Positions 10,685-21,340 of a stretch of 64,000 bases of DNA are shown here, in pieces. The stretch lies in the NCBI GenBank assembly GCA_963921825.1, contig OY997593.1, forward strand, positions 42,175,111 to 42,239,110. The letters run 5' to 3'. This DNA is from Erodium maritimum (Eukaryota; Streptophyta; Magnoliopsida; Geraniales; Geraniaceae). A program made the translations under genes and the position numbers. Below the pieces are notes generated by a model that saw nothing but the letters and a program-made list of their open reading frames with translations, ran no database searches and had not been told where the DNA came from. The stretch's first letter is position 1. Each line of letters opens with the position of its first letter.

Positions 10685-13600
10685 TGTCACGCCCCAAATC
10701 CGGTTTTGGCCGGACTCGAGACGTGACCTGAAACAAACAAGATAAAAAAAATAGCAAAACAGTAATAAACTCTTTTAAAGCTGAAAGCGAGTCCAAAATA
10801 TTTCTCAATAATTCGATCCAAAATTTCAAATACAGTGTCGAAACTTGACAGGTAACATAAGATAAATAAAGTTCAACAATATGGACCAACACATCTCTAA
10901 TACAACCCTCAAGACATCCGGAAGCTCCCGAGCTTCGAATTTCCCAGATCTCAATTACACATGTACACACAATAAATAAACAAATATGGGTGAGCTTACG
11001 CTCAGTAGGGAAAATCGTAAACAACTTTAGCCTCCAAGTTTAATAATAAAACTGCTTTAGTTCGAGGTCACAAAAGTGGTTAAAACCCTTAGACCAAAAG
11101 ATATAATAAAAAAATAAAAGCAACGATAACAACAGCGCATTCACAAGGATAACGATAACTTCCCAGAGAATAAATAGAGAATATTATAATAAAATAGAAA
11201 CCATCACAATTGGGAACGAGTAAATACTATTAAACAATGAAATGTTATGGAATCAATGTAATAAAATAGTATCGCTTTTTCAAAGATAACAGTAACTTAA
11301 AGGATTCCATGAAAATACTATAACGAATCACAACTTATTAAAATGGGAGCAGTTAATATCACGCCAACGACTCGCTTTCTCAAGCCTCCGATCCATGGAT
11401 AGATTATGGGATCACATCGGTTCCCGTATTCCGATCCACCAGAGTACCCATATCATATCAGATTTTCCCTCGATCCAGCGGAGGCACATACATCGGGACA
11501 CCGGAAACCATCCCATAGGGACGCTCATCGTCGGGATTCTCGGAAATGCCTCCAAAGGACCATATGTCATAGGGAACCAAGGTAGTGCTCCCGTAGGACG
11601 CATACACTTGGGTGAAGCCACAGTAACCATTTCGCATAGAGTAATCCATCCAACTGTCCCGTAAAGTCCATCTCCAATAACCAATGCCCTCAGGCTCCAA
11701 TAATCAATGCCCCGTAGGGTCCAATAACCAATCATTATCGCGAAGAATCTGTCAAACTCCAACCATTATCACGAAGAATCTGTCAAACTCCAACACTCAA
11801 CCATTATCACGAAGAATCTTTCAAACTCCAACCACCACAACACCACCAGATTACCCCCCCAGTGTAGTACCGAACCGAACAAGCAAACGTTCCAAGAATG
11901 AGAAAAAGGGAGATACAAAATAACAAGTCAACCAACCAACGCTCAACAACCCACACATTCACCATAACACACCAAATACATTCATTCCATCCTTCCACTT
12001 ACTGTATACTTACTTGTCACGACCCATCGGTTCATCGATCACCTGATCATGCCCCTTCGGCACAATCAGTCGTACTCGATGATCCGTTCCAACAAACAAT
12101 TAATTCAACATGCAATCACTCAACCAATCAAGTAACCATTTTAACCAATCAAATCATAAAATTAAACTAGTTTCATTAGACTCTTAACTTATTCAAATTA
12201 AGCAATCAAACATGTGATCCTAACACAACAACTAATCCAAGGGCTCATCACGACCTCTCTACCAGTAAATCAATTCTCAAGTATTGAAAGCGAGTTACAC
12301 TAGTTATTCTCATCCTAAGCATGAATTCTAGACACTTCCGGTTATTAATAATTAAAAGACGATTATTCTAGTTATTCGCATTCTAGATGCCATTCTAGGA
12401 CCTTTCCGATTTTATTATCCTAACATGCATACTAGTAATGAAATACTCGAGTAGTTAGGACTTTCCCTACCTTGTGGTCTTCCTCTAATAATACTCTGAT
12501 GAAAAGCTCGAGTGGTCTCTACTCCGTTCTTCATACGGGTTCCGGCGTGATCTTCGATCTTCTAGCTCGGGTCCAAGCCCTTGTGCTCGGGCGAAGTCCC
12601 GTCTAGGTTTGACAAAGAAAAAGTCCAATCAATACTGATAAATGCCAAAGGTCCTCGGATGTTTAAATTAATTCTTTAATTTCCCACCTTTAATTAATTA
12701 AATCAGTTAATTAATCTGATTTTCGAAATAATTTTATTTGAACTCGGGTTGACCCGGATCAGACCCAAAACCTGAACCAAACCCGGTCCAGAGTTCAGAC
12801 CCAGTCCAGATCATGGTTTTGGGCTGAGCCTTGTTCGAGGCCCGAGGCCCAAGGCCTAATCCTGAAGTCAGAACCGGCCCAACTCGTCAGGAAGCTCGAG
12901 TTAGGGTTCGGTCTTTGCCTGGTGCCACTCAAGCGACGGCGCCGGAAAGTTCGAGGGTCGAGATTGACGGCGGTGGAAGCGTCAGAATCAGGGTGTCGAC
13001 GGGAGAGGCTTCTGAGGACAAGACCGGACTCTCCCGTTCAGATCAGGCGGTTAAGAGAACTCGCCGTCGAGAGAGAGTTCCAGATCTGGAACTCTCAGCT
13101 CCGGCGACGCTCTCCGACTGCACCTGACCCCAACCGGGCTCAGATCTTGCGGTTTTCCGGTGAAGAGGTTGAAGGGGAAGGTGAGGCTGGTGAAGAATCG
13201 TGCTCGCCGTCGAGGGTTTGTTCGATACTGAGACGACGAGGCTTCCAACAAGAGAAAGGGACGGCGGCGATGAGATTTGATCTCGTTTCGTGAAGAAGAA
13301 GAAGAAGAGATAAGGGTTGAGGGCTTTCTGGGTTTGTCACGGTGGCGACTGAAGAGGAAGGAGGGGCGAGGGAAGTGGAGAAGCTCGGAGGTCGGAGAGA
13401 AGCACGGCGGCGAAGTCCGGAGGGTTCGTGCGAGAGAGAAGAGGGAGCGCCCTCGGTTTTCGTGCGTAGATCTGAAGATGAAGCAGCGCTTCTCTGCTTT
13501 TGATTGCGAGGGTTCGCGATGGTGGACCAAATCGCCGTGGGCCGGAGCGTGCGAATTTTTGGGCTGCAGCATGGCTCGGCCCAAACCGAGTTGAGCTGAC

Positions 13601-13733
13601 AAGAAACCCAATCCCCTTTTTTTTTCTTTTTTTTCTTTTTTGAATTTCTTTTAAAATTCCACTCGTTGCAAAATTATACCCAAACGTTTCAAAATTCAGA
13701 ATATTACCCTTTTTGAACGAGCGGGGTTTTACA
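10685..13733 (-). mobile_element. Solo LTR A, Tekay-type (3.05 kb)
   Basis: It begins TGTCACGCCCCAAATCC and ends GGGGTTTTACA, the inverted form of a TGTAAAACCCC...GGGGCGTGACA LTR. It is flanked by the 5-bp duplication GCTCC (10680-10684 and 13734-13738). There is no internal region, so it is a solo LTR. It sits inside the LTR of the older element. It contains the conserved hairpin (10991-11004) and the donor-like CTACCTT complement at 12477-12483. The 12740-12860 stretch is dense in CCGGGTC-type repeats. Open frames around 12831-13611 belong to the GC-rich leader and show no known protein. Confidence 0.9.
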
Positions 13734-16097
13734 GCTCCATTCTCGTGACCATGTCCATCTATTTATTGTACTAGAAATCCTAGGGAGAGGCATGCATTTT
13801 GAACTCATTAGTTGTAGCATAGAAGTATTAGTTTTAGGTAATTGTGAGGTTGTATTTTGCTATAAGAGCGCTAGCTCCAACCTTTATCAATCAAAGTTCA
13901 TTTCCTCGTCCATTCAAATCCTCAAGAGCATTCTAAGCTCTTGACAGTGGTATCAGAGCCTTGACCCCGCGTCCAAGCGAGATGGCATCCAGCGATACAA
14001 CAGAGGAATGTGCCACTCAATCCGTCGTCAACGAACTCAGAACGGAGGTAGCTAATCTAAAAGCCATGGGGGAACAAAGCCGAGCTGAGATGGAAGGCCT
14101 GCGTAGGGGTATGGAGGCTTTGCTCGAGAAGTTGCAAGTTGGTCCGGCGAGAGCCCCGCCGCAACCTTCCGACGGTCACCAAAGTCAGGACAGAGGCAAA
14201 TCTGTAGCTTCTTCCCTGGTAGGTAACCCATCTGCAACACCAGGCCTTTTTACCCACTCTCACGAACCATACATGGCTCCTCCCCCTCGTCCTGTTCCCC
14301 AGAACACTCCTCCCCCTCGTCCTGTTCCCCAGAACACTCCTCTCCCCATGAATGGCCAGCAAACCCCTCAAAAAAAATTTCACCAACGTCCAATACCATA
14401 GGATCAAGGGTCCTCATCCCATACTCATCCACCCCAGGCCATTCACCAACAAATGGCTACACCTCCACCACCACCACACCCACAAATCAACAACCCACCA
14501 CCACGAAACCACCATGACAACATACCATTCCAACAAAACTAAAACCAGAATCAGTTGACGTTCTGTTCTCCATCCTTGTCCTTTCCTATGTTTGAAGGTT
14601 CCGACGTGCGTGGATGGATCAGAAAAGCCACATTATATTTATCGTTCTATGACATCCCAGAAGACCAGAAAGTTCGTCTGGCTTCCACTCATCTTACCGG
14701 GCCGGTGGAGTTTTTGTTCACTGAGTATACGATTGGAAAGGGAATCATTTGGTGGGATCAGTTCTGTTACGATCTGGTTTGGAAGTTTGAGAAAATGGGG
14801 CGCGAAGATGTGTTGATAGAACTCAAGAAGTTCCAACAAACAAGGTCGGTGCAAGAGTACGAACTCAAGTTCGGCGAGCACAAGATATTGGTCATGACTC
14901 GATACCCAACACTCTCCGAAGAGTTCTTCATCTCCAACTTCATTTGTGGCTTGAAGGATCAGATCCGCCCTGGGGTGCAGTTGTTCGGACCCCAATCCTT
15001 GCTCCACGCCATGTACTTGGCCCGCCATGAAGAGTACCGGCTCAAGCAGTACCAAATAGCCACAACACGCCCTGCCTTCCAAGCTTTTAATAGACCACGG
15101 CAATAGTACATCCAACAACGTCCTCCAGTTCCTCTTCATCAGACTTCGACGGGACCAAAGCCCCCGTCACGTCTGGTTCCAATGTTATTAGACGAGAAAC
15201 GGGCAAAAGGGTTGTGTTTCACTTGCCCGGCCAAGTACAGCAGAGATCATGTCTTCCCAAACAAACAACGCCTTTATTGTCACGCCCCAAATCCGGATTT
15301 GACCGGATTCGAGACGCGACTCAAGTTAAAATAAATTAAGTAATAACCGATCGATAAAAGTACTTGAATCTCATAAAAACTTCATCAAAATGATATAAGT
15401 AAATATTCGAAATCCTCCATGAGTCACAGCTCGTGGTACAAAGTAAAGTATAAAATGTTTAACAGAAAAGAGCAACATAAATCCAAAATGAATCCCAAAA
15501 GGAACTGAAGCTCCCAAGCCTCGCCCACTCTAGACATCTGGTACTCCTGTAAAACAGTAAGAGAAACAAAGGGGATGAGCTTACGCTCAGTAAGAAAAAT
15601 CTCAATAACTCCACCTTTAGCTCAATACTTAAATTGTTCAACCGGATAGACAAAAGCATAATAATAAGATTAACAAAGTAGTACGAATGGATAACATACA
15701 TAAACAAAGCAATATCACACTCTTGAAAATAACCGTAATTTGAACGAGTTCATAAAAAGTTCCATAACGAAAAGATAAGAGTAAAATGGGAGTATTTAAT
15801 ATCATGCCAACCACTCGCTTTCTCAAGCCTCCAATCCATGGGTAGATTCTGGGATCACCTCGGTTCCCATAACTCCGATCCACCAGAGTACCCATGTCAT
15901 ATCAGATTTTCCCTCGGTCCAGAGGATGCACATGTGTTGGGGCACCGGAAACAATCCCAAATGGGCGCTTATCATCGGGATTCCCATAAATGCCTCCAAA
16001 GGACCATATGTCATAGGGAACCAAGGTAGTGCTCCACTGGGACGCACATCCTTGGGTGGAACCTTAGTAACCATCTCTCAAGAAGTAACCCAAATAA

Positions 16098-16310
16098 TAT
16101 CCCGCAGGATCTGCTCATAATCAATCTATACCCCGCAGAATCTGCCAATAATCAATAAATATCCCGCAGGATCTGCCAATAATCATTAAATATCCCGCAG
16201 GATCTGCCAATAATCAATAAATATCCCGCAGGATCTGCCAATAATCAATAAATATCCCGCAGGATCTGCCAATAATCAATAAATATCCCGCAGGATCTGC
16301 CAATAATTAA
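16098..16310. repeat. 31-bp minisatellite inside solo LTR B
   Basis: About seven head-to-tail copies of a 31-bp unit containing ATCCCGCAGGATCTGCCAAT. The middle copies are almost identical and the outer copies diverged. It lies within the presumed LTR intron. Confidence 0.92.
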
Positions 16311-17439
16311 TTCTCGTAATATCCAGTAACCAATGCCCTCAAGCTCCAATACTCAGTCAATATCTCACTGTATCTGTCCAACTCCAACCACCACAACGGC
16401 ACCGGATTACCCCCCCCCCCCCCCCCCCGGTGTAGTACCGAACCAAACAACAACCAAACAACCAAAACAAACAAGCATACATTTCAAGGATAAGAATAAA
16501 GGAACAAGTATTAACATTCAAGAATAAGAATAAGGAAAGCATACAATAATACGTCCATCGACTAACTCTCATCGAATCACACTTTCATCACAATACACCA
16601 AAGACGTTCACTTAATCCTCAATCTTATAAGTACACACGTTCATCAATACATACCACATGGGATTCATACCCACAATCACGCTTACCGTCGTACTTACCT
16701 GTCACGAACCAGCGGTGCATCGATCACCTGGTTGTACCCCGTGGCACAACCAGTCATACTCGATCATCCGTTCAATCAACAATTATATCAACATAATCAC
16801 TCAATCAATCGAGTAAGTATTCAACCAATCAACAATCATGTAAACGATCAATTAAGCATTCAATCATACAAGCTAATCTAGTTTCGTTAGACTCTCAAGT
16901 TATCCTAATAACTAGCAACCAAGCATGTGAACCTAGCACACAACTAATCCGAGAGCTCTTCACAGCCTCTCTACCAGTAAATCAATTTCCCAAGTATTGA
17001 AAGCACACTTCACTAATCGTCATCATCCTAAGCAAGCATACTAGACTCATCCATTTATTAGTAATTGAAATACGATTATTCTAGTTATTCGCATCCTATA
17101 GGCAATTCTAGGACCTTTCCGATTTTATTATCCTAATCATTCATACTAAACGTTAAATAAGAAATTAAGACTTTCCCTACCTCGCGGTCTTCCTCTCAAC
17201 ACTCTGATGTCACAAACGAGAGTCACCACACCGTTCTTCACACGGGTACCGGCAAGGTCTTCATTCTTCAAGCTCTTCGTTCTTCAAGGTCTTGTGGTCT
17301 TTGAACACAAAAAAAAACCCTAATTAGGTCCTACTTAACAGTAACAAAAGTCCCCCAAAACCCTTCCAAAAGTTCACCTCCAAAACAAGATCAAAACGGT
17401 GGAAAAACCCTTCAAAACCCCCCAGACTGGTCGGTCACG

Positions 17440-17575
17440 GACAGTGTCAGGGAGCCGTGACACCGACCCTCACGGAAGTCGTCACGGAGACGTGACGTGT
17501 GCCGTCACGGTCTCCCTCACGGAGCCGTGATGTCGCCCGTCACGGGATCCGTCACGGATCCGTGACGCTCTAGGG
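17440..17575. repeat. GTCACGG/CCGTGAC palindrome cluster in solo LTR B
   Basis: In about 135 bp there are roughly ten GTCACGG- or CCGTGAC-type motifs in both orientations, including the perfect palindrome GTCACGGATCCGTGAC. The same kind of cluster is at 53490-53675 at the equivalent position of the related LTR. Confidence 0.85.
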
Positions 17576-17829
17576 CAGTTCCGCCCTTCTTCAACCTCCA
17601 GCTCCTTTTCTCCGAAAATCCACAACCAAACTCCATTTTTAACCATTTACAGCTCCCAAAACCATCAAATACCTCCAAAACTCCTCTACCCAAGGTAGGA
17701 ATCAACAAATAAAAAAGTTTCCAAGGATTCTCCAAATCAAAAACTCCCAAAAGTTCATGTAAAACCCGCTTCGTTTCGTAAGGTATTAATTTGCAAACGA
17801 GAACCTTAGGGTAAGTTTTTGAAACGAGT

Positions 17830-17866
<37 letters not shown>

Positions 17867-17935
17867 AAGTCTGGACCAGGCCAGGCCCGCAGGCCCAGCC
17901 CAGCCCAGCTGAGGCCCAATCTGGTCAGGGATGGG

Positions 17936-17942
17936 TATATAA
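17936..17942 (+). promoter_or_regulatory. TATA box of the young LTR
   Basis: TATATAA within GGGTATATAACCC, about 180 bp into the LTR, is followed by a CT-rich leader typical of plant transcription starts. The 3' LTR has the same box at 26368-26374 and could fire outward into the flanking sequence. Confidence 0.6.
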
Positions 17943-19437
17943 CCCACCCTTACCTCATAAACCCTAGCACACCCTCACAACCCAGCCGCCCCCCCTCTCT
18001 CTCTCTCTACCCGACCCTCTCTCTCCTCTCTCGTCTTCTCCGGCGAGACCGGCACCGGCCGCCCGTCTCCGACCACGTCCCTGCCGAACCCCGACCTCCC
18101 TCTCCTCCGTCCGACCACGCCCATCGCTCCGGCCGCCGTCCCTGCCGAACTCCGATCTCTCTCTCTCTCCTCTCTCGTCTTCTCCGGCGAGACCGGCACC
18201 GGCCGCCATCGCTCCGGCCGCCGTCCCTGCCGAATCCCGACCTTCCATCTCCGTCCGACCACGTCCCAGCCGAGCTGCCTCACCCTCCTCCGTCGTCTTC
18301 CTCACCAGCTCCGACCACCGGTCTCATCCCGAGCTCCGACCGTCCACCGCCGTCTCCGATCTCCCCGTCCCGAGCCGTTCGGACCCGAGCTCCCGCCGTT
18401 GCCGGCGAGCTCGTCAGATCCGGAACGGGACGAGCCGTCCGGACCCGCGCCGACGCCGCCGTGCACCGCCGTCCACCGCCGTGCACCGCCGTCCACCGCC
18501 GCCACCGTTTCCTCACGGTTAGTTCTCGGCCCGTGGAAGCTCGGCCGACCGGCGCCGGTGGTCGGCCGGACCAAGCAGAACCGTTCTTCTCCTTCGCTTT
18601 CCCTTTTCTCGAGTTCGTTCAAATCTGGTCGGGATGGAACGGAGCTCCCGAAATGGAAGGGAACGGAATAGAAAAACGTAGATCTGGTTGTTTAACGGAT
18701 TGTTGTAACCGTGTAAATCTGAGTTTGTAAAGATCGACAAAATATAAGTTATCGTTATAATTATTCTTATGTTTTGAATAGATTTAAGTGCGATCGGGCT
18801 GGGTTCAAACGGTTTGTAAAACGAAATCAGTGTTAGTTTAAAGATCAAATCCGTACCGTTGGGACGAAATTTAATTAGCGATAAAACTATATCGACTTAA
18901 GGTTAACGGGTTTTAAAACGAAAGTCGTTTATTAAAGTTAGACTCGAGTTAAGTCAAATCAAAAAAAGGGGGAAACGAAATCAAATCGACTTTATAAGGG
19001 TTCTGGACCAAAATATCGAGTTTGGAAACGAACGGAAGGAAACCGTTTTGTTTTAAAATCAAAGACGGAATAAATTAAAGCAAGGGAGTCCAAAGACGGT
19101 TTTAAGTTAAAAAGGGGTTTAAACTAGGGTTTGGATCAAACCTGGGTTCGGTGCGCGGGTGCTCGAACCCGATCCGTCGTAACCCGACTTTTATCCCGCT
19201 CGAGTGTAAACGACAACTGTCAAGTTTAAAATGGACAAATCGTAGCCGTTAACTGAACGACGGAACCGTTCTTATTTTGGGCTTTGAGTTATTTATTTTC
19301 GACCGGTTCGTACTAGTTTAAAGTGAATTAAATCTGTGTTCTTTTAGATCGTGCTGCGGACCGAGGCAAAGGGAGGCTCGGCGAGTGACTGCGTTTCATC
19401 TCGGGTTTAGTGGAGCGCTTCTGGAGTTGCTTTCGAG

Positions 19438-20422
19438 GTAGGGAAAAGTAGCCGGATCTCGGCCCTGACTAAGGAAAGTTAACTGTAGAATTGCATGTGG
19501 CACCGGGGTGTCGTGGGTATTTAGGTTGTCGAATATTAGAAATGCATGATACGGGAATGTAGCGAACACTGGAAATGCATGTGACACTTAGTAGTGTCGT
19601 AGGAGCAGAAACTTAGCGCTAACGGTGTTACTGGAGGCATATGACCATGCCCGGAGGTTGTTGTGTGTTAATTGTTGTTGAGTTTGGGTGGCCTTGAGAG
19701 CCGTGTTAATTATTGCTGAGTCTTGAGTGGCCGTGAGTGCCCGTGGGGTTGTGAACCCGTACTTTATCGTTGGTGTCTTGGGTGGCCATGAGGGCCCGTA
19801 GGGTTGTTGAACTTGTGTTTGGTTGTTGGTGTCTTGTCGGCCTTGAGTGCCTGTGGAGTTGTCACCGGTGTCGTTACTGTCTGTTTGAACTTGTTTGTGA
19901 TTGTGATTGGTTACTGGTTACTGGTGGAGGTTGTGTGGTGTAGCTAGCCTCCCGACTGGGGTCGGGAGAAGCGGAGGGGTTGTGGGCTAGCTCCCCGACT
20001 GGGATCGGGGGAAGGACGCGCGGGTGTGGCTAACCACCCGACTGGGATCGGGTGAAGTGGAGAGGTTGTGGGTTAGCCTCCCGACTGGGATCGGGAGAAG
20101 TTGCGCGACAGGTCGACCGCCTGACCACGTCTATGATCGGTAAAGGGCGAGAGACAGAGATTGGTTACTGAGCAGCCGGTTTGCGATCCTTTGTGATCTT
20201 GTTTGGTATTGTGTGGTCAGTCGTGTCTTGGAGGAGGTCGTCGATCGTAGTATGGGGTCTGCATAACGTATCCGAGTGTTGAGTCAGTTGAGGAAAAGAC
20301 TGGTCGTGTGCGTGTCTTTGAGTCGTTGCTAGTGTCATCGGCTTTGTCTACTAATTATGCCGTAGTCAGTATGTTATCTGTGGTGGTGAGCGAACGCTCA
20401 CCCCTAGCTGCTTTTCCTACAG
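19438..20422 (+). other. Presumed intron inside the LTR leader (young element)
   Basis: It starts GTAGGGAAAAG after a GAG and ends CTTTTCCTACAG before GT, 985 nt. Other Tekay-type LTRs here have the same donor-like sequence and, in most, a similar acceptor-like end: 50273-51701 and 53928-54956 on the plus strand; 15547-17180 and 60724-62295 on the minus strand. No transcript data support it; the call rests on conservation of both ends. The 3' LTR copy is 27870-28854. Confidence 0.5.
19933..20105. repeat. Tandem array of four hairpin units in the 5' LTR
   Basis: There are four units of roughly 43 bp, each with a short hairpin of the form xCCCGA-CTGGGA-TCGGGx. The outer pair changes together: T-A, C-G, A-T, T-A. 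The identical array in the 3' LTR is at about 28365-28537. Confidence 0.88.
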
Positions 20423-20676
20423 GTACCGTTCGTAGTCTGGACTAGGTGAGCTTCTGAAGCTTGAAGAGCTTGAAGCGGGTTGCTGGGTGTTTGAGTCTAG
20501 AGACGTGTATCTCGTTTTGCCCAAGTGTGGGACTTTTATTTTGAGGTGTAATTATTAGTCCTTTGTGGACCTAAACTGACTTTTTAGGTGATTTATCGAA
20601 AACAGGTTTCAGTCTTGTAACTTTCTAAACGTTCGCGTCCCTAGTTTCGGTTCGCTGAAATTGGGGCGTGACAGCT

Positions 20677-20688
20677 TGGTATCAGAGC
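20677..20688 (+). other. Primer-binding site, initiator tRNA-Met
   Basis: TGGTATCAGAGC lies 3 bases after the 5' LTR. It is the usual priming site of plant Ty3/gypsy elements. Confidence 0.9.
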
Positions 20689-21340
20689 GCGAGGTTTCAC
20701 ACCTCGGACTACACGTCAATTAGGTGGGAGAGTCGAGTCGGTAGAGTCCCGTCCTGCGTTGGGTACGCAAGTCGGAACTCGGGTGTAGACCCGTTAGGAT
20801 TTGAGTCCTGTTTTGTTTTGTGCTTGTGCAGTACGGGGCTACTGGCACAATGTTTGTGTGTTGCTACGTGAAACGTTTTTAAACTGTCGCGACTCGACTC
20901 AGGAGCGCTCCTGTGGTCGAGCGTGACGGTGTTGGTATCAAGTGGCCACAACGTAGTTCGGGGACGCCTGGACGGGGTTGTAACCATCTGATGCCAAGAA
21001 ATGAGGATTTTTAATGAAGCAGAAAAAGGTTTAAGGTTGTTGGCCCTTTTGGCATGTCTTGAACTTGATTGGCCCTGGGGGCGTATGTTTGATTTTGGTT
21101 GGCCCGGGGGGCAAGGTTCGACTCTGGTTGGTTTGTCGTCGCTTGTGTGGTATATGTCGGTGTGGTCTCGTATACTAATGCTATATATAAGGTGTGTTTA
21201 GCTTGAGCGGTGTGGCGCTTTAGTGACATACGCGATAGAGTAAACTTAGACCGTGTGAGCGTTGGCGTTTTTGAACTTGTCGCCTTTATTTGAGTTCGCA
21301 AACTGAACGTTTGCGTGTATCCGTGCAGAGGATACTGTTC
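20689..21340 (+). other. Leader between primer-binding site and gag start
   Basis: About 650 bases with several short upstream open frames and no recognisable protein. It is the untranslated leader, and packaging signals would be expected here. Confidence 0.6.

Larger units (their letters stand above)
17758..20673 (+). repeat. 5' LTR of the young Tekay element
   Basis: It runs TGTAAAACCCGC...GGGGCGTGACA. It contains a 34-A run (17832-17865), a TATA box (17936-17942), a CT- and CG-rich first-leader part (about 17980-18600), a donor-like GAG|GTAGGG at 19437/19438, a hairpin array (19933-20105), a perfect 18-bp palindrome (20385-20402) and an acceptor-like CTTTTCCTACAG ending at 20422. Confidence 0.96.

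Noticed and set aside
12831-13611. Overlapping open frames on both strands in solo LTR A
   Set aside because: High GC gives long chance frames. No domain is recognisable, and equivalent frames in other LTR copies differ in sequence and length.
16098-16310. Regular short repeats that look a little like a CRISPR array
   Set aside because: The units are head to tail with no unique spacers, in a plant LTR. It is a minisatellite.
16414-16431. Run of 16-18 C as a G-quadruplex or regulatory site
   Set aside because: A homopolymer in an old solo LTR with no counterpart at the same place in the related LTR; length may also be an assembly artefact.
17819-18730. 303-codon open frame in the young 5' LTR with a Lys run and Pro/Ser/Arg-rich body
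   Set aside because: The start lies just before the 34-A run, and the frame is lost in the 3' LTR, whose A run is one base shorter. Composition reflects the CT- and CG-rich leader. No known domain.
20674-20700. Possible tRNA gene near the 5' LTR end
   Set aside because: Only the 12-base complement of the tRNA-Met 3' end is present. It is a primer-binding site, and I saw no tRNA fold here. I could not scan exhaustively for tRNA genes.
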